64,000 bases of DNA, from the NCBI GenBank assembly GCA_036346255.1, contig CM070632.1, positions 18,989,408 to 19,053,407 on the forward strand, given 5' to 3'. Position numbers and translations under genes: made by a program. This stretch comes from Ampelocalamus luodianensis (lineage: Eukaryota; Streptophyta; Magnoliopsida; Poales; Poaceae). Position 1 is the first letter of the stretch. Each line of letters begins with the position of its first letter. The notes under the pieces are model-generated. The model did not search any database. It was not told where the DNA came from and saw only the letters and a list, made by a program, of their open reading frames with translations. Positions 45,614 to 56,667 of this stretch are shown piece by piece.

Positions 45614-46459
45614 GAGGTCCTGACGGTTAGATCTCCAAAAGGGAGGTCCGACGGTCAAGATCAAAAGCAAGGGGGAGGTCCTGACGATTAGATCTCCAAA
45701 AGGGAGGTCCGACGGTCAAGATCAAAAGCAAGGGGGAGGTCCTGACGGTTAGATCTCCAAAAGGGAGATCCGACGGTCAAGATCAAAAGCAAGGGGGAGG
45801 TCCTGACAGTTAGATCTCCAAAAGGGAGGTCCGATGGTCAAGATCAAAAGTAGGGGGAGGTCCTGACGGTTAAATCTCCAAAAGGGAGGTCCGGCGATCA
45901 AGATCAAAAACAAGGGGAAGGTCCTGACGGTTAGATCTCCAAAAGGGAGGTCCGACGGTCAAGATCAAAAGCAAGGGGGAGGTCCTAACGGTTAGATCTC
46001 CAAAAGGGAGGTCCGGCAGTCAAGATCAAAAGCAAGGGGAGGTCCTGACGGTTAGATCTCCAAAAGGGAGGTCCGACGGTCAAGATCAAAAGCAAAGGGG
46101 AGGTTTGAGCGGCTAAGATCTCCAAGAGGGAGGTCCTAACGGTCAGATCTAAGAAGAGGGAGGTCTGAGCGGCTAAGATCTCCGAGAGGGAGGTCCTAAT
46201 GGCCAGATTTAACAAGAGGGAGGTCTGAGCGGCTAAGATCTCTGAGAGGGAGGTCCTAACGGCCAGATCTAACAAGAGGGAGGTCTGGGCGGCTAAGATC
46301 TCCAATAGGGTGATCCTAATGGCCAGATCTAACAAGGGGGAGGTCTGGGCGGCTAAAATCTCCGAGAGGGAGGTCCTAACGGCTAGATCTAACAATGGGG
46401 AGGCCTGGGCGGCTAAGATCTCCGAGAGGGAGGTCCTAACGGCCAGATCTAACAAGGGG
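45614..46459 (+). repeat. Two adjoining 60-bp minisatellite arrays in LTR E
   Basis: Array 1 (45614-46099) has eight units of about 61 bp beginning GAGGTCCTGACGGTTAGATC. Array 2 (46100-46459) has six units of 60 bp beginning GAGGTCTGAGCGGCTAAGAT. Each unit is itself two related halves of about 30 bp, each starting GAGGTC. Array 1 units differ from one another by one to five bases. There are no spacers of unique sequence, so it is not a CRISPR array. Confidence 0.92.
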
Positions 46460-46599
46460 GAGGTCTGCGGGGACAAGGACATGCGGGGAAGGCTGGGGCT
46501 GTCTGATTCAGATCGGACGGTTCTAGAGGGATGGCACGTTCGGACAAGCGAACGTGCCCTCAGGATCGGGCCGTCCAAAAAGCATCAAACAGTCCTTAG

Positions 46600-47310
46600 G
46601 TGTTGAAGGCAAAACCTTGGGCGGTACGACCGCAAAAGCAAGCGGTATATCCAACCGCTAAGGAGGTCTAGGCTTAAGGAGGTCTGGCCTCCGATCAAGC
46701 GAAGGAGATCCAAAAGAATGCAAGGGAGGTCCAAACAGACTAGGAAAGGTCCTAAAGAACACAGGGGGGTCCTAAAGGAGTTCCATATGGATACAAGGAG
46801 GTCCATATGGGCACAAGGAAGTCCAGAGGGACTCTGGGACACCCAAATGTACTCAAGGGTTTCCATATGAACGTTAAGAGGTCCATGGTGAGGTACAAAT
46901 GGGGAAAGAGATCTAAGATTAAAGGAGACCTAGACAGGGATAGGGGCTTAGACCAAAAAGGGGAGTCTAAACACAAAGAGATTCAAACCAACAAAGGGGA
47001 GGTCTGGACTAAAGGAAGTCCATACAAAAGATTACAAGGAGAGGTCCAGAGAACCAAAGAGGTTGAACCTACAAGGAGGCCCAGCTGAAGGGAGGTATGG
47101 ACCCTCAAATCCCAAAGAAGGAGAGGTCCGGATGAAAGGGAAATCCCACGGGAGGATATCTCCAAAAGGAGGGAAAGCCGAGGTAAGAGGTCCAAAAAGA
47201 GGAACTCAAGGGAGGTCCCGTGAGAAGAAGAGAGGGTCAGAAAGATGAGGGGGATCTGGACAAGAGGGAATGTCCAGCAAGAGGAAGGTCTAGATAAAAA
47301 GAGAGACCTT
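46600..47310 (+). repeat. GAGGTC-rich irregular tract of LTR E
   Basis: GGAGGTC(C/T), GGAGATC or AGAGGTC recurs every 15-40 bases for about 700 bp without a fixed period, as though it were an older, eroded form of the adjoining minisatellite. The plus strand is strongly purine-biased. Confidence 0.65.
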
Positions 47311-47546
47311 GAGGGGAAGAAGCTAGCCTGGAAGACAAGCAAGGCAAACAGAGAAAAGAGGCTAAAAGCCAAAGAACAGCAAGGAACTCCAACGAACAAA
47401 GAACACTAAACAACTGGGTTTAGTTAGATCAAGTTAAATCTCCAAATTTCTGAAATCTTCAAGTTAAGCTTTGAACTCTCAACAAAACCAAATGGTTATT
47501 TTTATTTTAAAAGTTTTTCAAAACTCAGGACAAACGGGACGTTACA

Positions 47547-47692
47547 AGCGCCCTGGGCACACGGGCGCACGGTAGGTCACGTGGTGGGCTCTGTTCAACA
47601 GAGGCGGCGGCCGTGCCCCACCACACTGCAGTACGCCATCCGCCGCAGTGGGGCGCGGTAGGGATCGAGCGGTGAGGCGAGCGAGGGCGCGT
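47547..47692 (+). repeat. Middle segment of TIR element M, copy 1
   Basis: It matches 63765-63908 in copy 2 (CCCTGGGC, GGTAGGTCACGTGG(T/C)GGGCTC, GGTAGG, GCGGTGAGGC). It is the GC-rich core of M lying between the E and G insertions. Confidence 0.75.
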
Positions 47693-48411
47693 TGTAACAT
47701 CCCAATTTTCTGAGTCTTAAAAATACTTTGAATAGTTAGCAGGGAGAAAATTCACCTTTGGGTTTTATTTGAATTTAATTCAAAAGCTTAACTTGGACTT
47801 TTAGTATCAAAACCATTTAATACGATTAATGTCAACTTCAGCAATTGTCAAAACTATTTTATTTGGATTCTATGTACTTGGATATATTTTTTAGTTTTTT
47901 CTAGAATTGTTCCAAGTTCATTTGTTATTTTCTATTTGCTATTTGGAATTTCTGCTATTTTATAAATTAGAAAACTAATTAAAATCTTGAAATTCCGATT
48001 GGGCTGAATCCTTTCAGCCCAATCTCCTCTCTACGCGCGCAGCCCAGCCAGCCCTTTCGTCCATCGCCGTCTGATCAAGGTTGGACGCTCGGATCAAGAT
48101 CGCCGAACGCGCTCGCGCCCTTGTTTCTCTATTAGGTGCGCCCTGCGTCGTCGTCGTCCCCAAGCCATCTTCGTCGCACAAGGCAGCGCCCGCGTCCGCC
48201 ATGTTTGGAGCTCGAGCTCCATATGATAACACGATCTTTCCAACTAAAACCCTTATAGAAAATGCGCATCATCCTATCTCTAACTCTCCAGCACCCGTTT
48301 CGGTTAGAATCAAATCCCAAATCCCTTTCTATCTCGTTCCAATTCCGGATTTCCTTTTCGTGTTCAACTTGGACTCGAATTGGGGATTCCTTTTCCTGTG
48401 CCGCCTGACCC

Positions 48412-48418
48412 TATAAAA
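48412..48418 (+). promoter_or_regulatory. TATA box of LTR G
   Basis: CCTATAAAAGCCACC lies 720 bp from the LTR start, followed about 30 bp on by CTCTGCATCTTGAAACCC, a plausible transcription start. Confidence 0.5.
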
Positions 48419-50152
48419 GCCACCCCGAGGATCGCCTTGCCCTCTGCATCTTGAAACCCTAAGCCATTGTACCCCAAGTGCTCCAGCGCCGCCGCAATAA
48501 GAGTTCTAGGGTTTTCGGTCGAAGCTTTATTTCTTCGAATTCCACCGCCGTCAGTGACGCCGTGCCTCCGAGGACTATGTCGTCGACTTCCTCATCACCG
48601 GAGCTTCCCCAGGAACACCTTCATTGCCCCAGAGCCTTACCAGAGCCCCCATCCGACAAAACCCGAAGTCCTTCTCCACTTGAAGCTCGCCGCCATCCGC
48701 CACCGTCATCCTCGACCACACGGGAGTGCATCTTTAGGTGCGCAATAACCTCAGCTACATGCCGGTACCACTCATCTCTAGTGTAGCACCACTGTTCGCC
48801 AGATCGTTGGTTTCTGAGCGTCGCCACCGTCAAACTAACGTGGCAGTCCGCGTCAGCGTCCTTGTTAGCACTTGAGTCTACGTGTCGCCCACATGGTTGC
48901 TTCGTCAACGCGTGCGCGGCATGGCTCACCGATCTCCAGATCCAAGGCTGGTGAACTCAATTCACCGTGAGCCATGAGACCGACATGTGGGCCCCATATG
49001 CCAGGCTTTTTCTTTTAATTCTTTTATTCCTGAAAAACCTTCGTTGACGTCAGCAGTGCGCAATAATCTGATTTTTCTGTTGAATATTAATTCGGATAAA
49101 TCCATAAATCCAAATTAGGGTATTTTCTTTAGATTCAAACTTCCCAAGTCCATATCTTTTGCATCCGAACTCCAATTGAGCCTATTCAAATTTCTAAATT
49201 CATCTAAATTTGAGATCTATTTATCTAAGATTTTTATTTAATTTTTGGAGTTTGTGTGCTCTCTGTTATTTATTTATTTTGTTTATTTGCTTTGTTTGCG
49301 AGTAGATGTTGATACTTCGAGGAACTTTGAAGGAGTGCCTCAAGATCAATACCAGTACCTAGATCTTTTTCAAGGCAAGTCATACCTTTGATCATGTTGA
49401 ATCCCAGTTTTCAAAATACTTTGATTCAAATTACTGCATTTACTTTAAGTAATTATTTAAATGCTTTTGGGTGTAGTTATTAATCCAATTTGTTATATCC
49501 ACTTTGTCTATTGTTATGTCATAATATTTTGTCACCTTAGATTGGTTTACTATCTAGTTGGTACTATCGTAGCACCAACGTGGGTTGGTTAGATACGAGT
49601 AGATTATTTAGCCATGCTACGAGTCATTATCTCATGTGAGCTGCAATTATAAACTTGACTAAATGATTATGGAACTAAGTGATAAAACTGTGTGTACTAT
49701 GTGCTATTACTCGTTGATGGTATATGTTGCACTTAACCAACTAGGTGGAAAAAGATTTAGACAGAGGCAAGTGGTACTATGTGCTATTATCGTGGGCTAT
49801 GTGTTGTAGTTAGAAATTGGAAGTCTTGCCTTGGTCAATTAAGGACTTAACTTTGTGCACGAGCCTTACTGTATGACCATATGCCTGATGGGATGGGCCT
49901 AACTTAGTAGGTTATGGATTCTTGACATTGATTACTTAGGTTGTAGGTTAGGACTCAGTGATGGGTGGAGGTGTGAACTACCAGGTAGTCGCATCGCGGG
50001 ACGGTTCGTTGTATTCCTGTCCAACGTTGTGTGTTACGCCAAAGCACTATGTTTGGGTTGGTATAGCGGTAAAGCACACTGGGAGTGTCAATGTTGAGAT
50101 GAAGTTTCTGAAACGTTTTGTTATTATTAGTGCTAGCTACACTAGTTGTATC

Positions 50153-50230
50153 ATGTGGGTAAAGTGTACAAACTCTGCAGAGTGTTAATTAATCTATTTG
50201 AATAGCCGCGTCCTGCGGTCATGGACATGT
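50153..50230 (+). promoter_or_regulatory. Palindromic LTR module (copy in LTR G)
   Basis: It contains ACTCTGCAGAGT (a perfect 12-base palindrome), CTATTTGAATAG and CGGTCATGGACATG. Reverse-oriented counterparts are at 16788-16863 (A), 41161-41240 (C) and 43962-44036 (E), where CTATTCGAATAG is itself a perfect palindrome. The function is unknown. Confidence 0.75.
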
Positions 50231-50884
50231 TCGGGGATTTCACACGAGGGGTAGTGTTCATAAAACTTTGGGATGGGAGCTATGTGACCTAAGTCATATG
50301 GCTATGTGAACTAATCTGATTAGCTTTGTGTCTTTATGAAAATAACTGTTAAATTATTATTATCTATTTGTTTTGAATTATGTTTTCAATCTATTATTCA
50401 TATTCAATTGCAAATGCTGCCTTTATGCAAAAGAACCACAGAAGCCATTTCCTTTGGAATAAGCCTGCGTCTATACATAGCATTCTGTGGTATGTCTTGC
50501 GAGTACGGTTGTGTACTCATACTTACTGCAAACAAATCTACAGAAGAAGAGGAGTCATTGTCTTCCTTCGAGGAGGAGTTCGTTGAAGGTGCTGATCGTT
50601 AGGGTCTGGATCCCAGTTGAGTGCCTGTGATGAATTGATGGGATCTCCGCTGGAGTTTATTTTGTTCCGCTGCTATTTTATTCTCTGTTAGCCCTGCGTG
50701 GCTTAATATTTGTAAACTCGACCATAAGGTCAAAACCAGTATTTGTTATTCAAATTAATCGCTTACTCTATGAATCGTCTTGTGTGGATCGATATCTATC
50801 TATGTTGATGCTGTGTGTACTTGCGTGATCCTGGACTAGTGCATTATACACAAAGGGTCTAGAATTTCATTTTTGATTCCGACA

Positions 50885-50975
50885 AACGTGTCGCCTGCCG
50901 GTCCATGGTGCCATTTTTGCATTTTCGCTCGTGGGGAGCTATTTTGTATATTTCGTCGCAACGGTGCTAATTAAG
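50885..50975 (+). repeat. Right end of TIR element M, copy 1
   Basis: It matches 63912-64000 in copy 2 (CGTGTCGCC, then GCATTTTCGCTCGTGGGGAG and CGCAACGGTGC(T/C)AATTA). The reverse complement of GCTATTTTTG...TTTCGCTC resembles the left end at 4345-4395. Confidence 0.72.
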
Positions 50976-52210
50976 CCAAAAAAAACTCTACAATACATCT
51001 GGAAGAATTACTTGCTACATGAAAAGGAGGCTTAAGTTCTCCATCGAACACAAAAGAAGCTTGGGAAGGCATTCTTTGGTGGAGCTTAGGGCATGTTCGA
51101 TTGTCATCCACACTTTACCACAAAAAATTGGTAAAGTGTGGCATGCTTTTATGGTGAACAAATCTTTGGTCATAGTTATGAAAGTTCTGACATAAAAATA
51201 AATGTATAGTAAGTGAACCAGGTGGCTAAGAAAGTATGATACGTTGTAATTGTGACATCGAGTCAAATTTGCTTAAGGAACCTACGGCAAAGTTTGGCTT
51301 CCACTAGCTAGCTTGAAGCTAAAGATACATAAAAACTGATAAGTCTATGCCGTTGCGATAAAAGTACAGGTTTGGTGCACATCATGAGGCTTCTGGCTGG
51401 TGGAAGCTCAGCATAAAACAGAAAGAGAAATTGAAAAAAAATTATATATATGTACGTGAAGGACCACACACATATATCTGTACTTTCTTCTTTGAAACAA
51501 AACATATATATGTACTTATACATAGGACATGTGGTAAGCTAAGATTGGTTGTGCCTCCCTCTTCCAATGGCACCTCCGTTGCAACTTTTTGTTTTGTTAC
51601 GGAGTTGCCTACTCTCACAACACACACCACCAACCAGAGAGAGAGGAAGGTATTAGAACATGAGGTAGCTGCGTACCTAGGCTCGTACTGAGTCTTCAAG
51701 GGACAAGTCACTGGTGTGGACGACTAATATATATAATAAATCTAAAGAAAGTAATTGTATTCAGAAAGCAGGAGCATAACGTAAAAATAGAACCGCAACG
51801 ATACAGACAAACATTGCTGAACGTAACCAACTCTTCGTGCCTCTTACGTGCTTTTCTTGGTCATCCTTCTCGATTGGGCGGCCCCGGTTTCAACAGTCAC
51901 ATCTTCGTTCATCATATCTACTTCCAATAATTAGCATCCTTTTCTACTGTTTCTCCTTAAAGAACATCTAAGCACATCTGACGACCGAAAAAATTGGCCT
52001 GCTTTTGAAAACACAATGCGTCTGAAAATGACCAAAATCGTTGTAAACAAAAAACAACACACAGTAAGTTTGGAGAATAACACTTCTAGTCCAGTATCTT
52101 TTCTTAGAGGAAATACTACTCCAGTGTTTCGTACGACGGTACGAGTCCCAGCCCAAGCCTTGATCTCTTGGACGGGCCAGAACCCGGAAGGCCCAACCCA
52201 ACCAGGAAGA
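50976..52210. other. Intergenic stretch, possible MITE remnants
   Basis: There is no convincing gene. A piece from about 51086 (AGGGCATGTTCGATTGTCAT, then CCACACTTTACC) to about 51305 (CAAAGTTTGGCTTCCACTAG) looks like a small MITE with weak inverted ends, at low confidence. Positions 51440-51520 are rich in ATATATATGTAC. The rest is unremarkable. Confidence 0.35.
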
Positions 52211-52340
52211 GAAGGGCTCTGAGTTGAGAGTTGACGAGCCGCCCCCTTATAATTCGATCCGCAAAATCACAAACCCAACGGTCACAAAATTCGAAAGCAT
52301 TCGAAGCAGATTCGAAGAGCTCATCGTCATCGGCCTCCCC
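52150..52340 (+). promoter_or_regulatory. Possible host-gene promoter and 5' leader
   Basis: GGGCCAG and GGCCCAACC (52174-52200) resemble the GGGCC/GGCCC (site II) boxes common in plant housekeeping promoters. TATAATT follows at 52247-52253, and a C/A-rich leader precedes the ATG at 52341. There is no expression evidence. Confidence 0.3.
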
Positions 52341-52750
52341 ATGGCCATTCGCGTCTCCTCCCACCGCCTCCGCCGTCTCCGGCAGCCTTCCTCGGCGAGC
52401 GAGCAGCACGGGAGGACATGTCTGTCTCGCGGGGCACCCTTTGTGTCGAAAGGAGTTGTCCGGGGTGGAGCCGCGCGCTTGAGGCGGCGACCCGAGTTAT
52501 CGTGGGGGTCGTGAGGCTTTCGCCGTGCCGGACGCCGCGGGACTTGAGGATCGGAGTGAGTAGGCGAGGCTGTGTACTTGGGGCCGGGAAGGCGGCGTGC
52601 TCCTTGCTTCCTGGTCGAGGCCCCGGCCTTCCGCCGCCGCCGCAGCGGACGGAAGCGGAGGCGGTGGCTATGGCGAGGGGCCGCCGTGAACACGAGGGCC
52701 GTTCGTCGGCAGGTGAGGCGGTGCTTTTGGATCCTTGCTTGTTTGCGTGA
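52341..52750 (+). CDS. Possible first exon of a host gene, unknown function
   Basis: The ATG at 52341 starts a 57-codon frame (MAIRVSSHRLRRLRQPSSAS) that is Arg-rich at the start, like an organelle-targeting sequence, and ends at a TGA at 52512. A second frame starts at 52418 (MSVSRGTLCVERSCPGWSRA) and runs through a good donor CAG|GTGAGG at 52712/52713 to 52750. The region is GC-rich, as grass first exons often are, and open frames also occur on the other strand. If real, element H (53072-57029) sits in its first intron. I recognise no domain. Confidence 0.3.
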
Positions 52751-53071
52751 TCAGCACAATGTATGAGCTTAAATTGTCTACTCCTTTTCTTTTCTTTTTT
52801 TTTGCTTGCGGCTGCACGTATTGGATTTAGGATTAGCATACACGATTGGAAGAGTGCCGTGGTGTCAAGAACGAGATGACGCTTTCTTAGCTTAAATGCA
52901 GGACTTTTAGGATTTGTGAGATGTAGTGTTAGCATGGAGACCGGAATCATGATTGTTGCATTGCCAGTAAAATTGTGTTATCTTCTCATCATATTTAACT
53001 TGTGTCACTATATCCCTCTTGTTTGTGCATCACATCCAAATTATAACACAAGAAATCATTGTGCACTATTA

Positions 53072-53447
53072 TGTTACATACCCGATTGATATCAACGAAG
53101 AACACCTAGAACAAGAACCAGATGATCAAATATCAACTCAATACATCAGTATTCAGAGATACAAATTGGAGAAATAGAATCAAGACTGGGAAGAGCAATC
53201 AAGACTGGGAACAAGAAGCCATCTAGATTTGAGGGATCAGAGAAGAGGAAGTTTGGGGGAAGAGAAGAAGAAGAACTGGGTAGCAGCCGGGAAGGAAGAG
53301 GGGAAATGAGGCAGGAGTGTTCTAGTTCTTGATTCTTCGATGCCCTGTTTGTTGCGGCTCTCTTCTTTTCTGTAGTGCCCTTCCCATCCAAGTGGGCCAA
53401 GGGCTAGCCTTCCTGACTGTCCAACATGGAGGCCCACGTCCGTGACA
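53072..53447 (-). repeat. 3' LTR of element H (376 bp)
   Basis: It starts TGTTACATACCCGATTG and ends CACGTCCGTGACA. It differs from the other LTR by an extra GGGCCAAGGGCTAG stretch near 53391-53404 and a few substitutions. Confidence 0.93.
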
Positions 53448-55288
53448 TTCCTCCCCTGTTGAAATTCGGCTTGTCCCCAAGCCGTTTCCACATATCGAAG
53501 GTTGCCAAAATCCCACGACAATTTCAATTCCATGATGCCAAAAGTGCACCAGCCTTCGCTAAGCTTGCTCTTGACTCCAGTACGGCACCATCTTGGAATA
53601 AGGTCGGGTGTCTTCTTTTCTTCAACATTATCTATGTTGTGTACTGCAGTCATCTCCTTTGTACTAATGTCTTCAGTCTGTATCTTTTCCTCAACTGACA
53701 GACATGTTTGTGTCATGTCTTGTTGCATGCTATGGTTCACTAAGGGATCAGTAAAGAAAATGTTCTTCGTAAGGTTAATACTACCACCGACAGGCATGTC
53801 TTCTACACCAACTGCAGACCCATTTGCACTAGTACTTGATACGGATAGTATGTGATCATCTGAGATAAGATAGTGTTGCCCTTCAGCAATGCTAATTTGG
53901 TTGGAAACTGTCAGTTGATCCACCATCAGAGATTTAGAGTCAACTTGCTGCTTGGATTCAATAACCTTTGATGCCTTCAAATGGTAATCTTGACTTGTAG
54001 AAACTTGATTTTCTGTAGGAACCTCAGGGTTAATCTCTTCGTTGCAGACTTCCACGTTAGAGAATCTAGTAGGCTTCCATATGGAATGATTTTCTTCTGC
54101 TATATCAACAATCTGCTCAACAACATCTGGTGGTGACCTCCCCTCACACGAGGAATCCAACTCACTGCCCTTTACCAAATTGCCTTCAGCAATGGAGCTG
54201 AGTGTGCCATCCACATTAGTAACATCAACATCATTCTGATAACCAACTACAGGACATACTGAAGTTCTCTGGCAAGAATTCTCAACACGGAGCTAAACAT
54301 CCGAAGTATCTTCAACAGGCCAGTTCTGCGAGGTGCACTCTCTGGTAGTATTTTCAATGTGAATGATCTTCAATTCATTACTGATCGACGCAAATTTGGT
54401 GCTCGAATTGATTACTGTTTCCGATTCCACATTATCTGATCCCACTACTTCTGGTCTTGGTGATACTTTAGACATGATATGCAGAACATCTATACTATCT
54501 TCCATGAAGCCTTCCACCTTTTTGGAACATGTAGATTGGGATTCTTGGTCTGAAATAAATGGAGAGCATTTCCGAAGAGATGAAGCATTCAAATCACCAA
54601 TCAACTCGCAATAGCTGGATGTTTTATCAGATTTGCTGTCAACCATATCTGTATTATTGCTCTCAACATTTACTGGGCATTCATCTGGACTCTCAAGCTT
54701 CAGACTAACTTCAGGCTCAGCCAATCTAGGAGATCTATTCTCCGAATAACATTCAACTGCTTTTCCAACTTTGGAGTCAGCAGATAAATCAGACATACTG
54801 GGTTCTCTTGAAAAATGGTCTTTGCATAACACATTCGTTTCCACAGGAATTTCATTTGCAACAACACTTTGTTGCAATGAAACAATATTCAAATTCTTGA
54901 TTTCTCTATAAAATTCTGAGTGGTGTGCTACTGCTGTACCATTTTCAGAATCTGATTGAGGAAGAAAAGGAGATGCGTCCTGGTACTCATCAAAACTATT
55001 TTCTCGTTCAGCCTGATGCCCAACTGGAAGCGGTGCGATTTCAGAGCAATGTTTGGACACTTCATTTCGACTTCCATTGGCGCAAGCAAGTAGTAAATTA
55101 GTAATAGTTCCATTGCCTTCATTTGCAGTTTCCACAGAATCATTGGTGCAATTAATCAGGCCAAAATCGCTGCATTCACTGCTGATGACTTGAACTCCAG
55201 TACTGTTAGGAGGAGCATGTCCTGCATTGTCCTTTGTTTTGATCCCACGCACACTCATTGTCCTTTGTCCTGGCCACCGGGATCCCAT
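53237..55288 (-). CDS. ORF2 of element H: long unrecognised frame
   Basis: The frame runs from ATG 55288 (MGSRWPGQRTMSVRGIKTKD) to 53237 inside the 3' LTR, about 680 codons, with one in-frame TAG at 54293-54295. It is rich in Ser, Glu, Asn and Val, poor in hydrophobic runs, and looks mostly disordered. Pieces such as HCSEIAPLPVGHQAERENSF and SAVGVEDMPVGGSINLT match no family I know. The C-terminus reads NLRYVETAWGQAEFQQG just before the PPT. It overlaps the end of ORF1 by 34 bp in another frame. Conservation over 2 kb with a single nonsense codon argues it was recently functional. Confidence 0.55.
53448..53462 (-). promoter_or_regulatory. Polypurine tract of element H
   Basis: The minus strand reads CAACAGGGGAGGAA directly before the 3' LTR start TGTCACGG. 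Confidence 0.82.
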
Positions 55289-56624
55289 GGCTTCTGCAAT
55301 TCGTGCACACTAAGGATTTTTAGCAGAAGAGATGTCGGTTCAACACCACTACCAAATACTTCAAGCTTGAGGTAACTGCCTCCAGGGTGTGGTTTAATCT
55401 TGTCAGGTACCAAGAACTCAAACACAAGCTGCTCAAACACTTCATGGTTGTTGCACTGAACAACAGGATACCGTGTGCACTAAAAGCAAGAATGAGGCAG
55501 CTTTCTAGTCATGTAAAAGGCAATAGGTTTAACCTTCTCATGCAGCATCCTCTTGGCATCAGGAACACCAATAGTAACTTTGAACCCTTCCAGTACATCA
55601 AAGCTCCGCACGTGCCCAAGATATTGCTCCCACCTTGCCAATGCCCATGGTATTACTTCCAGAACAACAGTAGTAATGGGCAATTTTTCTCCCACGACCT
55701 CCACTTGCATAGATGGCGTACATGGTTGCCACTCGGTCATCTTCATTGATGGTGGCCAGAGTACCACTGTACTCTTATCCAATATTTGCTCTAACACCTT
55801 GTGATCATCAGAGTCCTCCGGGCGGCCACGCAACAAATCAGTGGCGACCGGTGGCACGGGGCTGGAGACGATGATGTCACTCAGCTTGACGGTGGCGGTC
55901 CGTGTCGGCGAGGAGAACACAGAGTGGCCAGCAGGCTCCATGGCATTGGAGGTGATGTTGAGGTTGGCGTCGCGGACACCCTCGATCATGCGGTTCAGTG
56001 TGGCGAGTATCTGCTTGCACAACTCCTGGACCGTCTTCTTCGGCTCCTCCGATGTTGCCTTGGGACCAATTCCTTGAACTCGTCACCTAGGGCTTCCCGA
56101 GCTCTGGTGGCAAGAGAAATCGTTGTCGCGGCCTCCGAGGTGGTCAAGGTTGTGAGTGCTTCCACCGCTGGGGTAGTCACGGCCATCGGCGCGTCAGTTT
56201 CATGGCTCGGTCCCAGTGTCGAACACGTGGCAGGTGTCGCCACGACGCTGTCACTGGGGGTCGGTTGCATGCACTGGATGTCCAACCAGCAACAGCCATC
56301 GTAGATGCAGCGCCCATGGGTGATATCTCGAGCTCGCTCCGCGTCACGGCTCGATCGAAACCGAACGAGCGCCTCGACATGGTCTGCCCTCTCGAGCACC
56401 ACCACCTGTTCTGCCCCAAAAGCATCAAAGACCTGGTGCAGCACCTCTTCATTCACCGGATAAAGCACATGGCTCACCGTGACGCGAAGAACACCTCCCG
56501 GAGTGGCCTCCCGGTGGCTCAGCATTTCGTCGAACAGGTGGCGGCCGCCTCCTCCATGGACACCGCCACCGTACTGATCCGGACACCGACCACAGCTACT
56601 ACCACCATGAGTCGCCCACACCAT
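55255..56624 (-). pseudogene. ORF1 of element H: PTB-like RRM protein
   Basis: From ATG 56624 (MVWATHGGSSCGRCPDQYGG) the frame carries an RNA-recognition motif at about residues 45-125: VLRVTVSHVLYPVNEEVLHQ, FDAFGAEQVVVLE, VEALVRFRSSRDAERARD, CIYDGCCWLDIQ. This resembles the RRM of polypyrimidine-tract-binding proteins (VTHMLYPVT..VLHQVF / NIYDGCCQLDIQ). A frameshift near 56066 leads into the frame 56022-55255, which has one in-frame TAG at 55480 and includes FEFLVPDKIKPHPGGSYLKL and SVHELQKPWDPGG. Similar RRM ORFs are known in grass retroelement-like genes; its role is unknown, perhaps RNA binding in place of gag. Confidence 0.65.
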
Positions 56625-56653
56625 CTTCTTGCTCGAAATCCCACGGATCGATG

Positions 56654-56665
56654 GCTCTGATACCA
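56654..56665 (-). promoter_or_regulatory. Primer-binding site of element H
   Basis: On the minus strand TGGTATCAGAGC, the exact complement of the initiator tRNA-Met 3' end, lies two bases from the 5' LTR. Confidence 0.9.
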
Positions 56666-56667
56666 AT

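Larger units (their letters stand above)
43878..47546 (-). repeat. LTR E, right segment
   Basis: It resumes after element D and ends GGGACGTTACA, so on its own strand it begins TGTAACGTCCC, the usual start of long chromovirus LTRs. It contains the palindromic module (43962-44036), a 40-bp imperfect duplication (44381-44462), two 60-bp minisatellites (45614-46459) and a long GAGGTC-rich tract to 47300. Beyond 47546 the host element M continues with GCGCCCTGGGC. Short frames (44976-45389, 45491-45691, 46310-46606 and the opposite strand) are products of the repeats. Confidence 0.7.
47693..50884 (+). repeat. LTR G: solo LTR of a long-LTR chromovirus (3.19 kb)
   Basis: It begins TGTAACATCCCAATTTTC and ends TTTTTGATTCCGACA. 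No internal domain is attached, and element M resumes on both sides, so it is a solo LTR. The flanking five bases are CGCGT and AACGT, an imperfect duplication. It holds a TATA box (48412-48418), the palindromic module (50153-50230) and the TGACCTTATGG/GACCTTAAGG area near the 3' end that is shared with LTRs C and E. Confidence 0.82.

Noticed and set aside
45614..46459. CRISPR-like array
   Set aside because: Repeats are contiguous with no unique spacers, in a plant LTR, with no cas genes.
45985..46578. 197-residue minus-strand frame across the minisatellite
   Set aside because: It translates the 60-bp repeat (a multiple of three), so the apparent protein is a repeat product with no independent support.
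47693..50884. Calling LTR G a complete retrotransposon
   Set aside because: No PBS, internal domain or second LTR; host element M resumes immediately on both sides.
51442..51711. Overlapping short frames with TYICxF-like text near 51.5 kb
   Set aside because: They come from ATATATGTAC-rich sequence, are open on both strands and show no conserved pattern.
53237..55288. Calling ORF2 a host chromosomal gene
   Set aside because: It lies wholly between LTRs with PBS, PPT and a matching TATTA duplication, so it belongs to element H.
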